Assembly (NCBI RefSeq): GCF_002091985.1
Contig: NZ_MKKX01000018.1
Span: 2,501 to 66,500, forward strand
Reading direction: 5' to 3'
From: Rhodococcus sp. 1163
GTDB lineage: Bacteria; Actinomycetota; Actinomycetes; Mycobacteriales; Mycobacteriaceae
Length of the DNA: 64,000 nucleotides
Shown: positions 50,861 through 60,572 of the stretch, in pieces
How positions within the stretch are numbered: position 1 is the stretch's first letter
Layout of the letters: each line of letters begins with the position of its first letter
The notes under the pieces: model-generated
The model's database searches: none
The model's input: only the letters and a program-made list of their open reading frames with translations
What the model was told of the DNA's origin: nothing
Translations under genes and position numbers: made by a program

Positions 50861-51868
50861 ATGAGCTACGTCGAACCCGGCAAGGAATTCAATAGGGACA
50901 CCAACTACATCGAAACGCGGATAACCGCCGACGGGCGTGACGGCTACCCCGTCGAGCCCGGTCGCTACCGACTCGTCGCCGCCAGGGCCTGCCCGTGGGC
51001 GCACCGATCGATCATCGTTCGTCGTCTGCTCGGACTCGAGGATGTGCTGTCGCTGTCGATTCCCGGCCCGACGCACGACCAGCGGAGTTGGAACTTCGAC
51101 GAGGAGCCCGGGGGCGTCGATCCAGTGCTGAAGATCGAGCGCCTGCAGGAGGCGTACTTCGCGCGCTTCTCCGACTATCCGCGCGGCATCACCGTTCCCG
51201 CGATAGTCGAGATCTCCACCGGCGAAGTCGTCACCAACGACTACCCGCAGATCACCCTCGACTTGTCCACCGAATGGAAGCAGTACCACCGCCCGGGAGC
51301 ACCGGATCTGTATCCCGAGGCACTGCGCGCCGAAATCGACGAGGTAGCCCAGCGCGTGTTCACCGAGGTCAACAACGGTGTGTACCGCTGCGGTTTCGCC
51401 GGATCGCAAGAGGCCTACGACAAGGCATACGACCGACTGTTCACCGCCCTCGACTGGCTCGCCGGACGTCTGAGCGGCCAGCGCTATCTCGTCGGCGACA
51501 CCATCACCGAAGCCGACGTCCGGCTGTTCACCACGCTCGTGCGGTTCGATCCGGTCTACCACGGCCACTTCAAATGCAACCGCAGCAAACTCAGCGAAAT
51601 CCCAGTGCTGTGGAATTACGCGCGCGATCTGTTCCAGACACCGGGCTTCGGCGACACAGTCGACTTCGACCACATCAAGCGGCACTACTACATAGTGCAT
51701 ACCGACATCAACCCGACGGGCATCGTGCCCAAGGGGCCGAATCTGCACGGTTGGCTCGAGCCGCACGGACGCGAATCACTCGGCGGTCGACCGTTCGGCG
51801 AGGGCACCGCCCCCTCACCGCCCAAGGCCGACGAAGTGGTGCCCGCCGATCATTGGGTTCCGGCATAG
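50861..51868 (+). CDS. Xi-class glutathione S-transferase-like reductase
   Basis: A 335-residue protein of the ECM4/YqjG family (glutathionyl-hydroquinone reductases). The thioredoxin-like domain carries CPWAHR with catalytic Cys44, then TVPAIVEISTGEVVTNDYPQI. The all-helical domain contains LVGDTITEADVRLFTTLVRFDPVYHGHFKCN, a strong family signature. Actinobacteria of this group use mycothiol rather than glutathione, so the real thiol partner is uncertain; the protein may reduce thiol-quinone adducts. ATG at 50861. It follows the GNAT gene closely and overlaps the convergent VOC gene by 19 bases. Confidence 0.88.
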   Translation: MSYVEPGKEFNRDTNYIETRITADGRDGYPVEPGRYRLVAARACPWAHRSIIVRRLLGLEDVLSLSIPGPTHDQRSWNFDEEPGGVDPVLKIERLQEAYFARFSDYPRGITVPAIVEISTGEVVTNDYPQITLDLSTEWKQYHRPGAPDLYPEALRAEIDEVAQRVFTEVNNGVYRCGFAGSQEAYDKAYDRLFTALDWLAGRLSGQRYLVGDTITEADVRLFTTLVRFDPVYHGHFKCNRSKLSEIPVLWNYARDLFQTPGFGDTVDFDHIKRHYYIVHTDINPTGIVPKGPNLHGWLEPHGRESLGGRPFGEGTAPSPPKADEVVPADHWVPA

Positions 51869-52278
51869 GTCCCAAAACTCCAGTGAACGCCCTCGGGGTC
51901 GCGGCAAGTGAACCCTCTGCCGTAGTCCTCGTCTTGTAACCCCTGAGTGACGTTGCCACCGGCGGACACGACGCGGTCGTGAATCGCGTCGGGTTCGTCG
52001 GTGACGATGTAGACGGACCCGACTCCCGGGGGGAGGCCGCCGAGAGCGCTGCCCTCGCGGACGCTCCCGAGCATCACGCCTCCTCCTGTCGGCCACAGCA
52101 GTTCTGCATGGTCGACACGGTCGCCTTCGCCGTAGACGGCCTTCTCCACGAAGCCGAGAACGTCGACGAGGTATCCGATGGCGGCAGGCGCGTCGTTGTA
52201 GCTGAGGGTGGGCCAGATCGTTGTTCGAGTGTTGGTGGTCATCTTGGAAGTCATCGTTGTTTCGGTCATGGACATCAT
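51850..52278 (-). CDS. VOC-family (glyoxalase-like) protein
   Basis: A 142-residue vicinal-oxygen-chelate protein. TIWPTLSYNDAPAAIGYLVDVLGF is the first beta-alpha unit, DHAELLWPTGGGVMLG the next strand pair, and GFTCRDPEGVHWSFGTY the typical C-terminal strand. It resembles the PhnB/glyoxalase subgroup that includes antibiotic-binding relatives. ATG at 52278 is taken, because it overlaps the stop of the AraC gene in an ATGA junction; nearby ATG codons at 52275 and 52269 are alternatives. Co-translation with an AraC regulator suggests an inducible detoxification role. The metal residues are not assigned. Confidence 0.84.
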   Translation of the reverse strand: MMSMTETTMTSKMTTNTRTTIWPTLSYNDAPAAIGYLVDVLGFVEKAVYGEGDRVDHAELLWPTGGGVMLGSVREGSALGGLPPGVGSVYIVTDEPDAIHDRVVSAGGNVTQGLQDEDYGRGFTCRDPEGVHWSFGTYAGTQ

Positions 52279-53108
52279 CGTGCGCTCCGACTGCCGTCGT
52301 GGTCTTGGACAAATGCGAACTCCTCCACTCGACGCCACTGCGACGGAGACATGCCCGCGAACTCACGCCATTCCCGGGCCATGTGCGCCTGGTCGTAGTA
52401 GCCGCAGCCTGCAGCGACCTCGGACAACAGAGGTACCGACGGCCTGCGCAGAGCTTGGTGTGAGCGGTGGAACCGCGAAATGCGGGCCGAGTCCTTCGGC
52501 GCGACCCCGAACTCGGCGGTGAACTTGTTGATCAGATGTCGCCGGCTCCATCCAACGTTCTGGGCTACCTCACCCACCCGTGCCGAGCCACCCGACCCGA
52601 CCAACTGCCGCCATGCTTCTGCGAGCGTCGGATCGATGGGCCGTTCTCCCAGATTGCGAGCCAGGATCTCGTCGACAACGTCGAACCGTCTGTCCCAGTC
52701 TTCGGTCGCGGCGACTCGATCGAGGAGTTCGCCAGCGCCGGACATGACGTCGCCGAGCTCGACCATCCAGTCCCCGAGCGCGGCAGTGGGGATCCCGAAC
52801 AGCGCACGGGCACCGGCGGGGGTGAACGACAGCTGAATCCCGTGTTGGTTGCCGTCGTGCGCGATGATGACAGGTTCGGCAGAGATACCACTGGCAAGTG
52901 TCTCGAAAGCGCAGGACCCCTGTCGCGGCGAATCCGCGATCTCGAGCTCGGGGCCGATGGCGATGATCACAGTCAGATACGGACTCGGCATCCCGATATG
53001 CTCACCGGGCTCGTAACCCGACAGTCGATATCCGCTGTACGACGCGACATACGGACGCAGCCGAGCGCTCGGGGTTCCGCGCGCGCCCTCGGATACACCG
53101 GCCACCAT
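52275..53108 (-). CDS. AraC-family transcriptional regulator
   Basis: A 277-residue regulator. The C-terminal 100 residues hold the two AraC helix-turn-helix units: VGEVAQNVGWSRRHLINKFTAEFGV near 178-203 and LLSEVAAGCGYYDQAHMAREWREFAGMSPSQWRR near 223-257. The N-terminal part begins like DUF6597-type sensor domains (LRPYVASYSGYRLSG), with no metal motif. ATG at 53108. It is transcribed with the VOC gene, whose start overlaps its stop, and is divergent from the EcsC-like gene with about 80 bases between. It probably controls itself and the VOC gene. Confidence 0.88.
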   Translation of the reverse strand: MVAGVSEGARGTPSARLRPYVASYSGYRLSGYEPGEHIGMPSPYLTVIIAIGPELEIADSPRQGSCAFETLASGISAEPVIIAHDGNQHGIQLSFTPAGARALFGIPTAALGDWMVELGDVMSGAGELLDRVAATEDWDRRFDVVDEILARNLGERPIDPTLAEAWRQLVGSGGSARVGEVAQNVGWSRRHLINKFTAEFGVAPKDSARISRFHRSHQALRRPSVPLLSEVAAGCGYYDQAHMAREWREFAGMSPSQWRRVEEFAFVQDHDGSRSAR

Positions 53109-53187
53109 TGCAGGGTAGAACCGAATGTGAACGGGTACCAGCGCTCAACGACCGAAAAACAAAGAATTCACATCGATCGGAGTGCGG

Positions 53188-53913
53188 ATGGCGAGCAAGG
53201 ACAAGAACAAGGATGAGGTCGAGATGATCAAGGAGGGCGGTCGCCTCGAACAGGCGCTCGTGAAAATCCTCGACCACGGCAGCAGGATCCAGGGACCGGC
53301 CGTCGAGAAGTACGTCGGGTACATGCGTCGAGCCCATCCGAACGACACTCCCGCGCAGCTGATCGAGCGCCTGGAGAATCGCTTTCTGCTCGCAGTGACC
53401 GGAAGCGGAAGCGCGGTGGGTGGCGCCGCAGCGGTACCGGCGATCGGGACCGTAGCTTCCCTTGCTGCAGTCGGTGCAGAGACGGCATTCTTCATCGAAT
53501 CTTCCGCACTGTTGACGCTGTCGGTGGCCTCGGTGCACGGTATCGCGGTCCACGACCACCAGCAGCGACGTGCGCTCGTCCTGTCGGTCGCGCTCGGCGA
53601 ATCGGGAATGCAGATCGTGCAGAAGACCGTCGGGACCAGCGCACGTAACTGGGGATCGCTCGTCACCACTCGAATTCCGGGTGGAGCGATGACCAACATG
53701 AACAAGTCCCTCGCCAAGAAGTTCGTCTCGAAGTACTTCGCCAAACGTAGCGCTCTGCTGTTCGGCAAACTTCTGCCTGCCGGAATCGGCGCGGTGATCG
53801 GTGGAACAGGCAACCGCATGATCGGCAAAGGCGTCATCAAGAATTCACGCGAAGCATTCGGACCGGCACCGCGCGCGTGGCCGGAGACCCGGATCATCGA
53901 GCCGGACGAGTAG
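53188..53913 (+). CDS. EcsC-like protein with a glycine-rich hydrophobic core
   Basis: A 241-residue protein with a charged, lysine-rich N-terminus. Hydrophobic stretches GSAVGGAAAVPAIGTVASLAAVGAETAFFIESSA (about 72-105) and LPAGIGAVIGGTGN (about 195-210) contain repeated small residues like those of EcsC-family proteins, which may insert into membranes. The likeness is by pattern only, and function is unknown. GGAG five bases before ATG 53188 decides the start over a GTG at 53182. It is followed by the LLM oxidoreductase 37 bases later. Confidence 0.62.
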   Translation: MASKDKNKDEVEMIKEGGRLEQALVKILDHGSRIQGPAVEKYVGYMRRAHPNDTPAQLIERLENRFLLAVTGSGSAVGGAAAVPAIGTVASLAAVGAETAFFIESSALLTLSVASVHGIAVHDHQQRRALVLSVALGESGMQIVQKTVGTSARNWGSLVTTRIPGGAMTNMNKSLAKKFVSKYFAKRSALLFGKLLPAGIGAVIGGTGNRMIGKGVIKNSREAFGPAPRAWPETRIIEPDE

Positions 53914-53950
53914 TCCGCAGGAATTAGAGCCGTGCGCAGCGGTGTTGGTC

Positions 53951-54799
53951 ATGGACATGACCATCACCGTCACACCTGAACTCGGCACGATCGGAATCTG
54001 GCGTCACTATTCGGGGATCCCACCCGAGTTGGCCCACACGATCGAAGGAGCCGGTTACGGCGCCATCTGGCTCGGCGGCTCCCCGCCTGCGAATCTGGCC
54101 TCGGCCGAGGAGGTTCTCGATGCAACCGAGTCGATCGTCGTGGCGACCGGGATCGTCAACATCTGGTCCGCGGACGCACCGGAGGTCGCAGAATCGTTCC
54201 ACCGCATCGAGAAGAAACACCCGGGGCGATTCCTGCTCGGTGTCGGTGCGGGGCACCCGGAGGCAACGCAGGAATACAAGAAGCCGTACGAGGCACTGGT
54301 CGACTACCTCGATGCCCTCGACGAGGGCGGGGTCCCCATCGGGCGTCGGGTACTCGCGGCGTTGGGACCGAAAGTGTTGAAGCTGTCCGCAGACCGCACC
54401 GCGGGAGCCCACCCTTATCTGACGACTCCCGAACATACAGCCGAGGCTCGGGCGATTCTGGGACCGGACAAAGTCCTCGCCCCCGAGCACAAAGTGGTCC
54501 TCGACACCGATCCGAAAAGGGCCCGAGACATCGGGCGGCCACCGGTGAACAATCCGTACCTGCACCTGCGGAACTACACCAACAACCTAGAGCGCCTCGG
54601 ATACTCCAAAGAGGAGATCGGCGACGGCGGCAGCGACCGGTTGATCGATGCCCTTGTCGCCCATGGAAATGCGGCCGCGATCGCCCAGCGACTCGGCCAG
54701 CACATCGACGCCGGCGCCTCCCACGTCATCGTGCATGCGTTGCCGGACCAGGCGGATCCGTCCGAGGTGTATCGCGAGATTGCTGCCGCGTTTCTCTGA
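53951..54799 (+). CDS. LLM-class (probably F420-dependent) oxidoreductase
   Basis: A 282-residue luciferase-like TIM-barrel protein. GTIGIWRHYSGI is the first strand, YGAIWLGGSPPANL near 38 the second, IVVATGIVNIW near 62 a strand with the cis-peptide region, and HPGRFLLGVGAGHPE near 92-106 the cofactor-binding loop common to F420 enzymes of this class. AHPYLTTPEHT near 155 completes the pattern. The substrate is unknown. ATG at 53951 or 53957 may start it. A GC hairpin follows before the ABC genes. Confidence 0.85.
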   Translation: MDMTITVTPELGTIGIWRHYSGIPPELAHTIEGAGYGAIWLGGSPPANLASAEEVLDATESIVVATGIVNIWSADAPEVAESFHRIEKKHPGRFLLGVGAGHPEATQEYKKPYEALVDYLDALDEGGVPIGRRVLAALGPKVLKLSADRTAGAHPYLTTPEHTAEARAILGPDKVLAPEHKVVLDTDPKRARDIGRPPVNNPYLHLRNYTNNLERLGYSKEEIGDGGSDRLIDALVAHGNAAAIAQRLGQHIDAGASHVIVHALPDQADPSEVYREIAAAFL

Positions 54800-54823
54800 G
54801 CACTCGCGAACGTCGTAACCTGA

Positions 54824-54856
54824 ACCCGGGGTCGGGAAGTTCACTCGATCCCGGGT
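54824..54856 (+). terminator. Possible hairpin after the LLM oxidoreductase
   Basis: ACCCGGG at 54824-54830 pairs with CCCGGGT at 54850-54856 across 19 bases. It lies between the LLM gene stop and the ABC ATPase start on the same strand. There is no T-run. Confidence 0.35.
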
Positions 54857-54890
54857 AGCTCACGTTCGACGATCCGGGGGAATCGAATCC

Positions 54891-55943
54891 ATGACAGGCG
54901 GCTACGCAGGGACGAACGGCTTCGCGGTCCACGCACTGCAAGCGCAAGGCCTCACCAAGGTCTTCGGCTCGATTCGCGCAGTGTCCAACCTCAGCTTCGT
55001 GGTCCCACGCGGATCCATCACAGGATTTCTCGGCCCCAACGGATCCGGTAAGACCACAACTCTGCGGATGCTGCTCGGCCTGGCGAAACCGAGCGCCGGA
55101 GTCGGTCTCGTGGCCGGTGCACCCTTCTCGGCTCTGCGCCACCCGGCTCGCGCCGTCGGTGCCGTACTCGATTCACGCAGTCTGCACCCCAAGCGCACCG
55201 CGGCCGGCCACCTCCGCATCTTCACCGCGTCGATCGGTGTGCCCGACAGCCGCGCCGACGACGTTCTCCGACTCGTCGGCCTCGGGGACGCGACAAACCG
55301 TCAGGTCGGCGGATTCTCCCTCGGAATGCGTCAGCGACTCGCCTTGGCGACGGCACTCCTGGGCGATCCCGAGATTCTGGTACTCGACGAGCCTGCCAAC
55401 GGACTCGACCCCGAGGGAATCGCCTGGCTCCGCGACTTTCTGAAGTCCTACGCGGCAGGCGGAAGGACCGTACTCATCTCCAGCCACCTACTCCGCGAAG
55501 TCGAGGCGACGGTCGACAATCTGGTGATCATCAGTGGCGGTTCACTGATGTATCAGGGTGGGATCGATCAGCTTCGTGCCTCGCGGCCGAGCCGAACACT
55601 CGTTGCCGTATCGGATCCGGCCGCACTCGCCCTGGCACTTGCATCCAACGGAATCACGAACGCACAACTGCTTCCCGACGGCCGACTCGGCGTCGCCGGG
55701 AGCGACACGGACACCGTCACGCGCATAGCGTCGGAGTCCGGGTTGACCGTCTTCGGTGCTTCCTACGAGCACGCAGACCTCGAGCAAGTATTTCTTTCGA
55801 TGACTGCCGGGCAGTACACCGCGACACCCGCGGGCACTATCGGAACGCCTGGGTACGGACCACCACCGGGTTATCCCCAGCCCCCTGCTTACGCTCCTCC
55901 CCTCGGTTACGGCCAGTCTCCCTGGGACGGAGGTCGACGATGA
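54891..55943 (+). CDS. ABC-type exporter ATPase with proline/glycine-rich tail
   Basis: A 350-residue ATPase of the DrrA/bacitracin-exporter type. Walker A GPNGSGKTTT is near residue 50, the signature region reads GGFSLGMRQRL near 143 instead of LSGGQ, and Walker B ILVLDEPANGLD is near 164. VLISSHLLREVE holds the H-loop. From about residue 310 the protein runs into a Gly/Pro/Tyr-rich tail (PPPGYPQPP), unusual for this family and probably disordered. The permease gene overlaps its stop in an ATGA junction. Substrate unknown; such pairs often export antibiotics or lipids. Confidence 0.88.
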   Translation: MTGGYAGTNGFAVHALQAQGLTKVFGSIRAVSNLSFVVPRGSITGFLGPNGSGKTTTLRMLLGLAKPSAGVGLVAGAPFSALRHPARAVGAVLDSRSLHPKRTAAGHLRIFTASIGVPDSRADDVLRLVGLGDATNRQVGGFSLGMRQRLALATALLGDPEILVLDEPANGLDPEGIAWLRDFLKSYAAGGRTVLISSHLLREVEATVDNLVIISGGSLMYQGGIDQLRASRPSRTLVAVSDPAALALALASNGITNAQLLPDGRLGVAGSDTDTVTRIASESGLTVFGASYEHADLEQVFLSMTAGQYTATPAGTIGTPGYGPPPGYPQPPAYAPPLGYGQSPWDGGRR

Positions 55944-56701
55944 CTACGTTGATCACCTCAGAGATACGCAAGGTGACCACCCTCAAATTCTGGTGGGCGC
56001 TGGCCATACCACCGGTCTTCGTCGGGATCTGCGCCAGCGCGATCGCCGCGTCGATAGCCAACTCCACCTCCGACTACGAGTTCGAACTGTCGGGCGGCTT
56101 CGGAATCGTGGGGCTCTACGTCGCCCTCGGGTTCACGATGATGTTCGTCGCGGTGTTCGGAGCGGTGAACGGTGGCACCGAATTCCGGTACGACACGATC
56201 ACCACATCATTTCTGACCTCGACGAGTCGTGACCGCGTCATCGCCGCCAAGCTGGGTGTCACCGCTCTGTTCGCACTCGGATACGGCCTCCTGGTCGAGA
56301 TCGTCAGCCTGGTGTGCCTGCTGCTGTTCTCGAGCGAACCTTTCGTGCTGTCCGGCGCGGTGATCGGCATGCTCGCCATGGGGTTGTTCGCCGTCGTCGT
56401 CTGGTCCTTGATCGGGGCGGGGCTCGGACTCCTGATGGGCTCCCCGACCTGGCCCGCGATCATCATCGTCGCGTGGTATCCGATCGGCGAACTCGTTGCG
56501 ACCTCGATAGTGTCGGGTATCGGCCTCGGCAACATCTCGGTGGTGACGCCGTCGGCGGTCACTCTCGCGACGGTCAGTGTGGGCGAGGTCGAGAGCGAAT
56601 TCTTCATGCCATGGCCGGTGGCGCCGTTCGGCCTGCTCGTGTGGGGTCTCGCCATTGCCGGTGTCGGCTGGCTGCGGACCAGGGAACGCGATATCAGCTG
56701 A
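55940..56701 (+). CDS. ABC-2-type exporter permease
   Basis: A 253-residue membrane protein with about six hydrophobic segments, beginning with FWWALAIPPVFVGICAS and ending with FGLLVWGLAIAGVGWL. The TEFRYDTITTSFLTSTSRDRVIAAK loop after the second helix is typical of ABC-2 permeases of the NosY/DrrB kind. It is translationally coupled to the ATPase upstream, and the two should form one exporter. It is not related to the fused exporter that follows. Confidence 0.86.
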   Translation: MTTLITSEIRKVTTLKFWWALAIPPVFVGICASAIAASIANSTSDYEFELSGGFGIVGLYVALGFTMMFVAVFGAVNGGTEFRYDTITTSFLTSTSRDRVIAAKLGVTALFALGYGLLVEIVSLVCLLLFSSEPFVLSGAVIGMLAMGLFAVVVWSLIGAGLGLLMGSPTWPAIIIVAWYPIGELVATSIVSGIGLGNISVVTPSAVTLATVSVGEVESEFFMPWPVAPFGLLVWGLAIAGVGWLRTRERDIS

Positions 56702-56737
56702 GAACCATGTCGGTAGCGCGGTCTACCTTTGACCGTG

Positions 56738-59700
56738 ATGTCGACTACCCCTAGCGCCCAACGATCGGTGAGAAGATCCCCTGGCTGGATCCGCCGTCTC
56801 GGAGCTCAATGCTGGATTCACCGCCGCACCGCCGCGGGTGCGTTGGCGGTAACCATGATCGCCGCCGTCATCGATATCTCTTTCCCGTTGCTCACACGCA
56901 TCGCAATCGACGACGCAAGCGCAGGCGAAGGCAGCACCATCGGTGCCATCGCCATCGCGATCGGTGGACTCGGCGTCGTTCGGTTCGGCTGCCAGTTCGG
57001 TCGACGATTCCTGGCCGGCCGACTGTCGATCGACGTCCAACACGATCTGAGGCTCGGTCTACTCGCGTCACTGCAACGCCTGGACGGTCGACGCCAGGAC
57101 GACATCAGAACCGGGCAGGTCGTCTCGCGGACCATCACCGATCTGCAACTCGTTCAGGGGTTGCTGGCGATGGTGCCGTTGTCGGCCGGGGCACTGCTGC
57201 AGTTCGTCCTCGCCCTGGTCGTGATGGCGTATCTGTCGCCACTGTTGACCGCAGTAGCACTGTTGATCGTTCCAGCAGTGTCGATCGTCGTCTATCGCAT
57301 TCGGCCGACCCTGTATGCAGCAACATGGTCGGCGCAACAACGCGCGGGCGACCTTGCCCAGCACGTCGAGGAAACCGTCACCGGAGTGCGCGTCGTCAAA
57401 GGTTTCGGGCAGGAAGCCAGAGCGGTCGACCGGCTCGAGAACCTGAGCCGCACACTCTTCGCCGAACGCATGCGCTCGGCCAGAATCAACTCCCGATTCA
57501 CTCCGTCGATGGCGGCAATCCCCCAACTGGGACTCGTCGGTGTCATCGCACTCGGGGGATACCTCGCCATGACCGACCACATCACTATCGGTACCTTCCT
57601 CGCCTTCGCGACGTACGTGGCAACGCTGTCGGCGGTAACCCGCACGCTGTCCTCGGTCATCATCATGGCGCAACTCTCCCGAGCAGCCGTCGAGCGTGTC
57701 TACGAGGTCATCGACACCGAGCCTTCGGTCCCCGAGCCCGAGCATCCCACCCACCTCCCCGACGGACCACTGGGAGTGGACCTCTCCGCCGTGACCTTCG
57801 GCTTCGAGGAAGAACGCGACGTGCTTCGATCCTTCGATCTCACCGTCGCGCCAGGGGAAAGCGTCGCGATAGTCGGGCACGCGGGCTCAGGAAAGACCGC
57901 ACTGTCGCTACTGCTCCCCCGCTTCTACAGCCCCCGAATCGGCTCGGTTGCGCTGACGTCGCACGGGAGGACATTCGACGTCGCCGACATCAGCGCCGAG
58001 CAACTCCGCGGCGCCGTCGGTCTCGTCTTCGACGAACCGTTTCTGTTCTCGGACACCATTGCCGCGAACATCGCCCTCGGCCGACCCGACGCCACCGCCG
58101 AGGACATCGCCCGCGCGGCAACTCTGGCCGAAGCATCCTCGTTCATCGACGCCTTGCCAGACGGTTACGACTCGGTCGTCGGCGAACGCGGCCTCACCCT
58201 GTCCGGTGGGCAGCGGCAACGGATCGCACTGGCCAGAGCACTCCTGACCGATCCGCGAATCCTCGTCCTGGACGATGCGACTTCGGCTGTCGATGCAACC
58301 ACCGAGGCAGCAATATTCGATGCGCTTCGCGCTGGGCGTAAGAGAACAACCCTGATACTCGCGCACCGACGCTCGACGCTGACCCTGGCAGACCGCGTGG
58401 CAGTACTCGATGACGGCCGCATCATCGATTCCGGGACAGTCGCCGAACTCGACGAGCGCTGCCCACTGTTCCGCCTGCTGCTCGCAAACGGAGAAGGACA
58501 CGAAGACATCCCCGCGGGCACCAGCGAAAGAAGTGCCGAGCCGACCGAGGCGATGCTGTGGCCCGAACTCGACAAGCCGGTCGATTCCGCTTCCCACCGC
58601 ACGCTCACCTCCGCCCCACCGACGGGCAGGGGCAGACCGACATCGGGCTCACTCGGCAATGTCGCATCGACGCCGCAACTGCAAGCTGCAGTCGACGCGT
58701 TACCACCGGCAACCGAGGATCCGCATGCCTCCGATGCGGAGATACGAGCCGCGGACCCACATTTTCGACTCTCACGTCTACTGAAACCCGTCCGACTCCT
58801 CCTTGCGACCGTCGTGGTGTTGCTGGCGCTCGACTCACTGTCGGCGATTGCTTTTCCCTCGATCGTGCGTTTTGCCGTCGACGACGGAGTCAGCAAAGGG
58901 AATCCGAGTGCACTGTGGGCCGCGACAACACTCGGCGTCGTACTCACAGCAGTGGGATGGTTCGTCATCGCCGCGACCACCATGATCACCGCACGGGCCG
59001 GAGAACGAGTCCTGTTCGGCTTACGGGTCAAAAGCTACGCGCACATCCAGAGACTCGGCTTGGACTACTACGAACGCGAACTCTCCGGCCGCATCATGAC
59101 TCGGATGACGACCGACGTGGACGCGCTGTCGTCGTTCATCCAGACCGGTGCATCCACCGCCGTCGTCTCACTGCTCACCGTGATCGGCATCGCCGCCGCA
59201 CTGCTGGTCACCGATCTCACACTCGGACTCGTCGCACTCGCGGTGGTCCCACCGCTGATACTCGCGACGATCATCTTCCGCAAGGTCTCCGCCGTCGCGT
59301 ACTCCCAATCCCGCGAACGAATCTCGACCGTCAACGCCGACTTCCAGGAAAACGTCGCCGGACTCCGGTCCGCACAGGCATATCGTCGCGAAGAGTTCGC
59401 CGCTACCCAGTTCGCCGAACGTGCCGATCGATACCGTCGGAGCCGGATGCGCTCTCAGCGAGCGATCTCGGTGTTCTTCCCGTTCATCACACTGCTCTCG
59501 GACGTGGCATTGGCCTTCGTCGTCTTCGTCGGGGCCCATCAGGTGGCGACCGGTTCGACTTCGGCAGGCACATTCGTCGCGTTCGTGCTCTACCTCGGTC
59601 TACTCTTCGGACCGATCCAGCAGCTGTCCCAGATTTTCGACGGTTACCAACAGGCCAGTGTGGGTGTGAGCCGGATCGGCGATCTGTTGCGGACGCCGAG

Positions 59701-60544
59701 TTCCATCGAGGCCGGCTCGGACACCGACACCGTGCCGATCGAGGGCGGTCAGCTGCGCAGCGATGTTCATCTCGACAATGTGAGCTTTCGCTACGCAGGC
59801 GCCCAGACCGATGCACTCACTGAGGTCAATCTCACAATCCCCCTGGGAACCACCGTTGCACTCGTAGGCCACACCGGCGCCGGCAAGTCGACGGTCATCA
59901 AATTGCTGGCCCGTTTCTACGATCCGACGTCAGGTTCGGTTCGTGTGGGAGGCACCGATCTGCGTCGATATCGGCTCTCCGAATACCGTCGCCGACTCGG
60001 AGTCGTACCGCAGGAAGCGCACCTGTTCACCGGCGATGTAGCAAGCAACATCGCCTTCGGACGCCCCGATGCGAGCCGTGCCGACATCGAATCCGCCGCC
60101 CGCGCGGTCGGGGCTTTGGACATCATCGCCGGACTTCGTAGCGGTATGTACCAGCCGGTCGGTGAGCGCGGGCAAGGCTTGTCCGCCGGCCAAAGACAGC
60201 TGATCGCGCTGGCCAGAGCCGAATTGGTCGACCCCGACCTATTGCTCCTCGACGAGGCGACAGCCACGCTCGACCCCGCTACCGAGCGAATAGTTCTCAC
60301 GGCGAGTGACGCCGTGCTCCGCAAGCGGACCTCTGTCGTCGTGGCGCACCGGCTGGCGACTGCGGCGCGCGCCGACATGATCGTCGTCGTGGACTCCGGA
60401 CGTATCGTCGAGGTAGGCACACACGATCGTTTACGCGCTCGCGGAGGCTTCTACACACAGCTGTGGAATGCGGCCGAAACACGAGGAGGGAATAAACCGA
60501 TAGACCGAGGAGTCATCAGCAATGAAGCCGATAGTTACTCGTGA
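56738..60544 (+). CDS. Fused two-half ABC exporter (Rv0194-like)
   Basis: A 1268-residue protein with two complete TMD-NBD halves on one chain, as in M. tuberculosis Rv0194, a multidrug exporter of similar size. NBD1 has Walker A GHAGSGKT (Lys386), signature LSGGQRQ and Walker B VLDDATSA, in which the catalytic glutamate is replaced by Asp513. NBD2 has GHTGAGKST, signature LSAGQRQ and LLDEATAT with Glu1173. So one ATP site looks degenerate, as in heterodimeric exporters. A linker rich in Ser, Thr and acidic residues (about 590-680) joins the halves. ATG at 56738 is used; TTG 56729 and GTG 56735 are in frame. Export of drugs or lipids is inferred. Confidence 0.88.
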   Translation: MSTTPSAQRSVRRSPGWIRRLGAQCWIHRRTAAGALAVTMIAAVIDISFPLLTRIAIDDASAGEGSTIGAIAIAIGGLGVVRFGCQFGRRFLAGRLSIDVQHDLRLGLLASLQRLDGRRQDDIRTGQVVSRTITDLQLVQGLLAMVPLSAGALLQFVLALVVMAYLSPLLTAVALLIVPAVSIVVYRIRPTLYAATWSAQQRAGDLAQHVEETVTGVRVVKGFGQEARAVDRLENLSRTLFAERMRSARINSRFTPSMAAIPQLGLVGVIALGGYLAMTDHITIGTFLAFATYVATLSAVTRTLSSVIIMAQLSRAAVERVYEVIDTEPSVPEPEHPTHLPDGPLGVDLSAVTFGFEEERDVLRSFDLTVAPGESVAIVGHAGSGKTALSLLLPRFYSPRIGSVALTSHGRTFDVADISAEQLRGAVGLVFDEPFLFSDTIAANIALGRPDATAEDIARAATLAEASSFIDALPDGYDSVVGERGLTLSGGQRQRIALARALLTDPRILVLDDATSAVDATTEAAIFDALRAGRKRTTLILAHRRSTLTLADRVAVLDDGRIIDSGTVAELDERCPLFRLLLANGEGHEDIPAGTSERSAEPTEAMLWPELDKPVDSASHRTLTSAPPTGRGRPTSGSLGNVASTPQLQAAVDALPPATEDPHASDAEIRAADPHFRLSRLLKPVRLLLATVVVLLALDSLSAIAFPSIVRFAVDDGVSKGNPSALWAATTLGVVLTAVGWFVIAATTMITARAGERVLFGLRVKSYAHIQRLGLDYYERELSGRIMTRMTTDVDALSSFIQTGASTAVVSLLTVIGIAAALLVTDLTLGLVALAVVPPLILATIIFRKVSAVAYSQSRERISTVNADFQENVAGLRSAQAYRREEFAATQFAERADRYRRSRMRSQRAISVFFPFITLLSDVALAFVVFVGAHQVATGSTSAGTFVAFVLYLGLLFGPIQQLSQIFDGYQQASVGVSRIGDLLRTPSSIEAGSDTDTVPIEGGQLRSDVHLDNVSFRYAGAQTDALTEVNLTIPLGTTVALVGHTGAGKSTVIKLLARFYDPTSGSVRVGGTDLRRYRLSEYRRRLGVVPQEAHLFTGDVASNIAFGRPDASRADIESAARAVGALDIIAGLRSGMYQPVGERGQGLSAGQRQLIALARAELVDPDLLLLDEATATLDPATERIVLTASDAVLRKRTSVVVAHRLATAARADMIVVVDSGRIVEVGTHDRLRARGGFYTQLWNAAETRGGNKPIDRGVISNEADSYS

Positions 60545-60572
60545 GTACTTATCACGGCTCCGTCCCGGGCGC

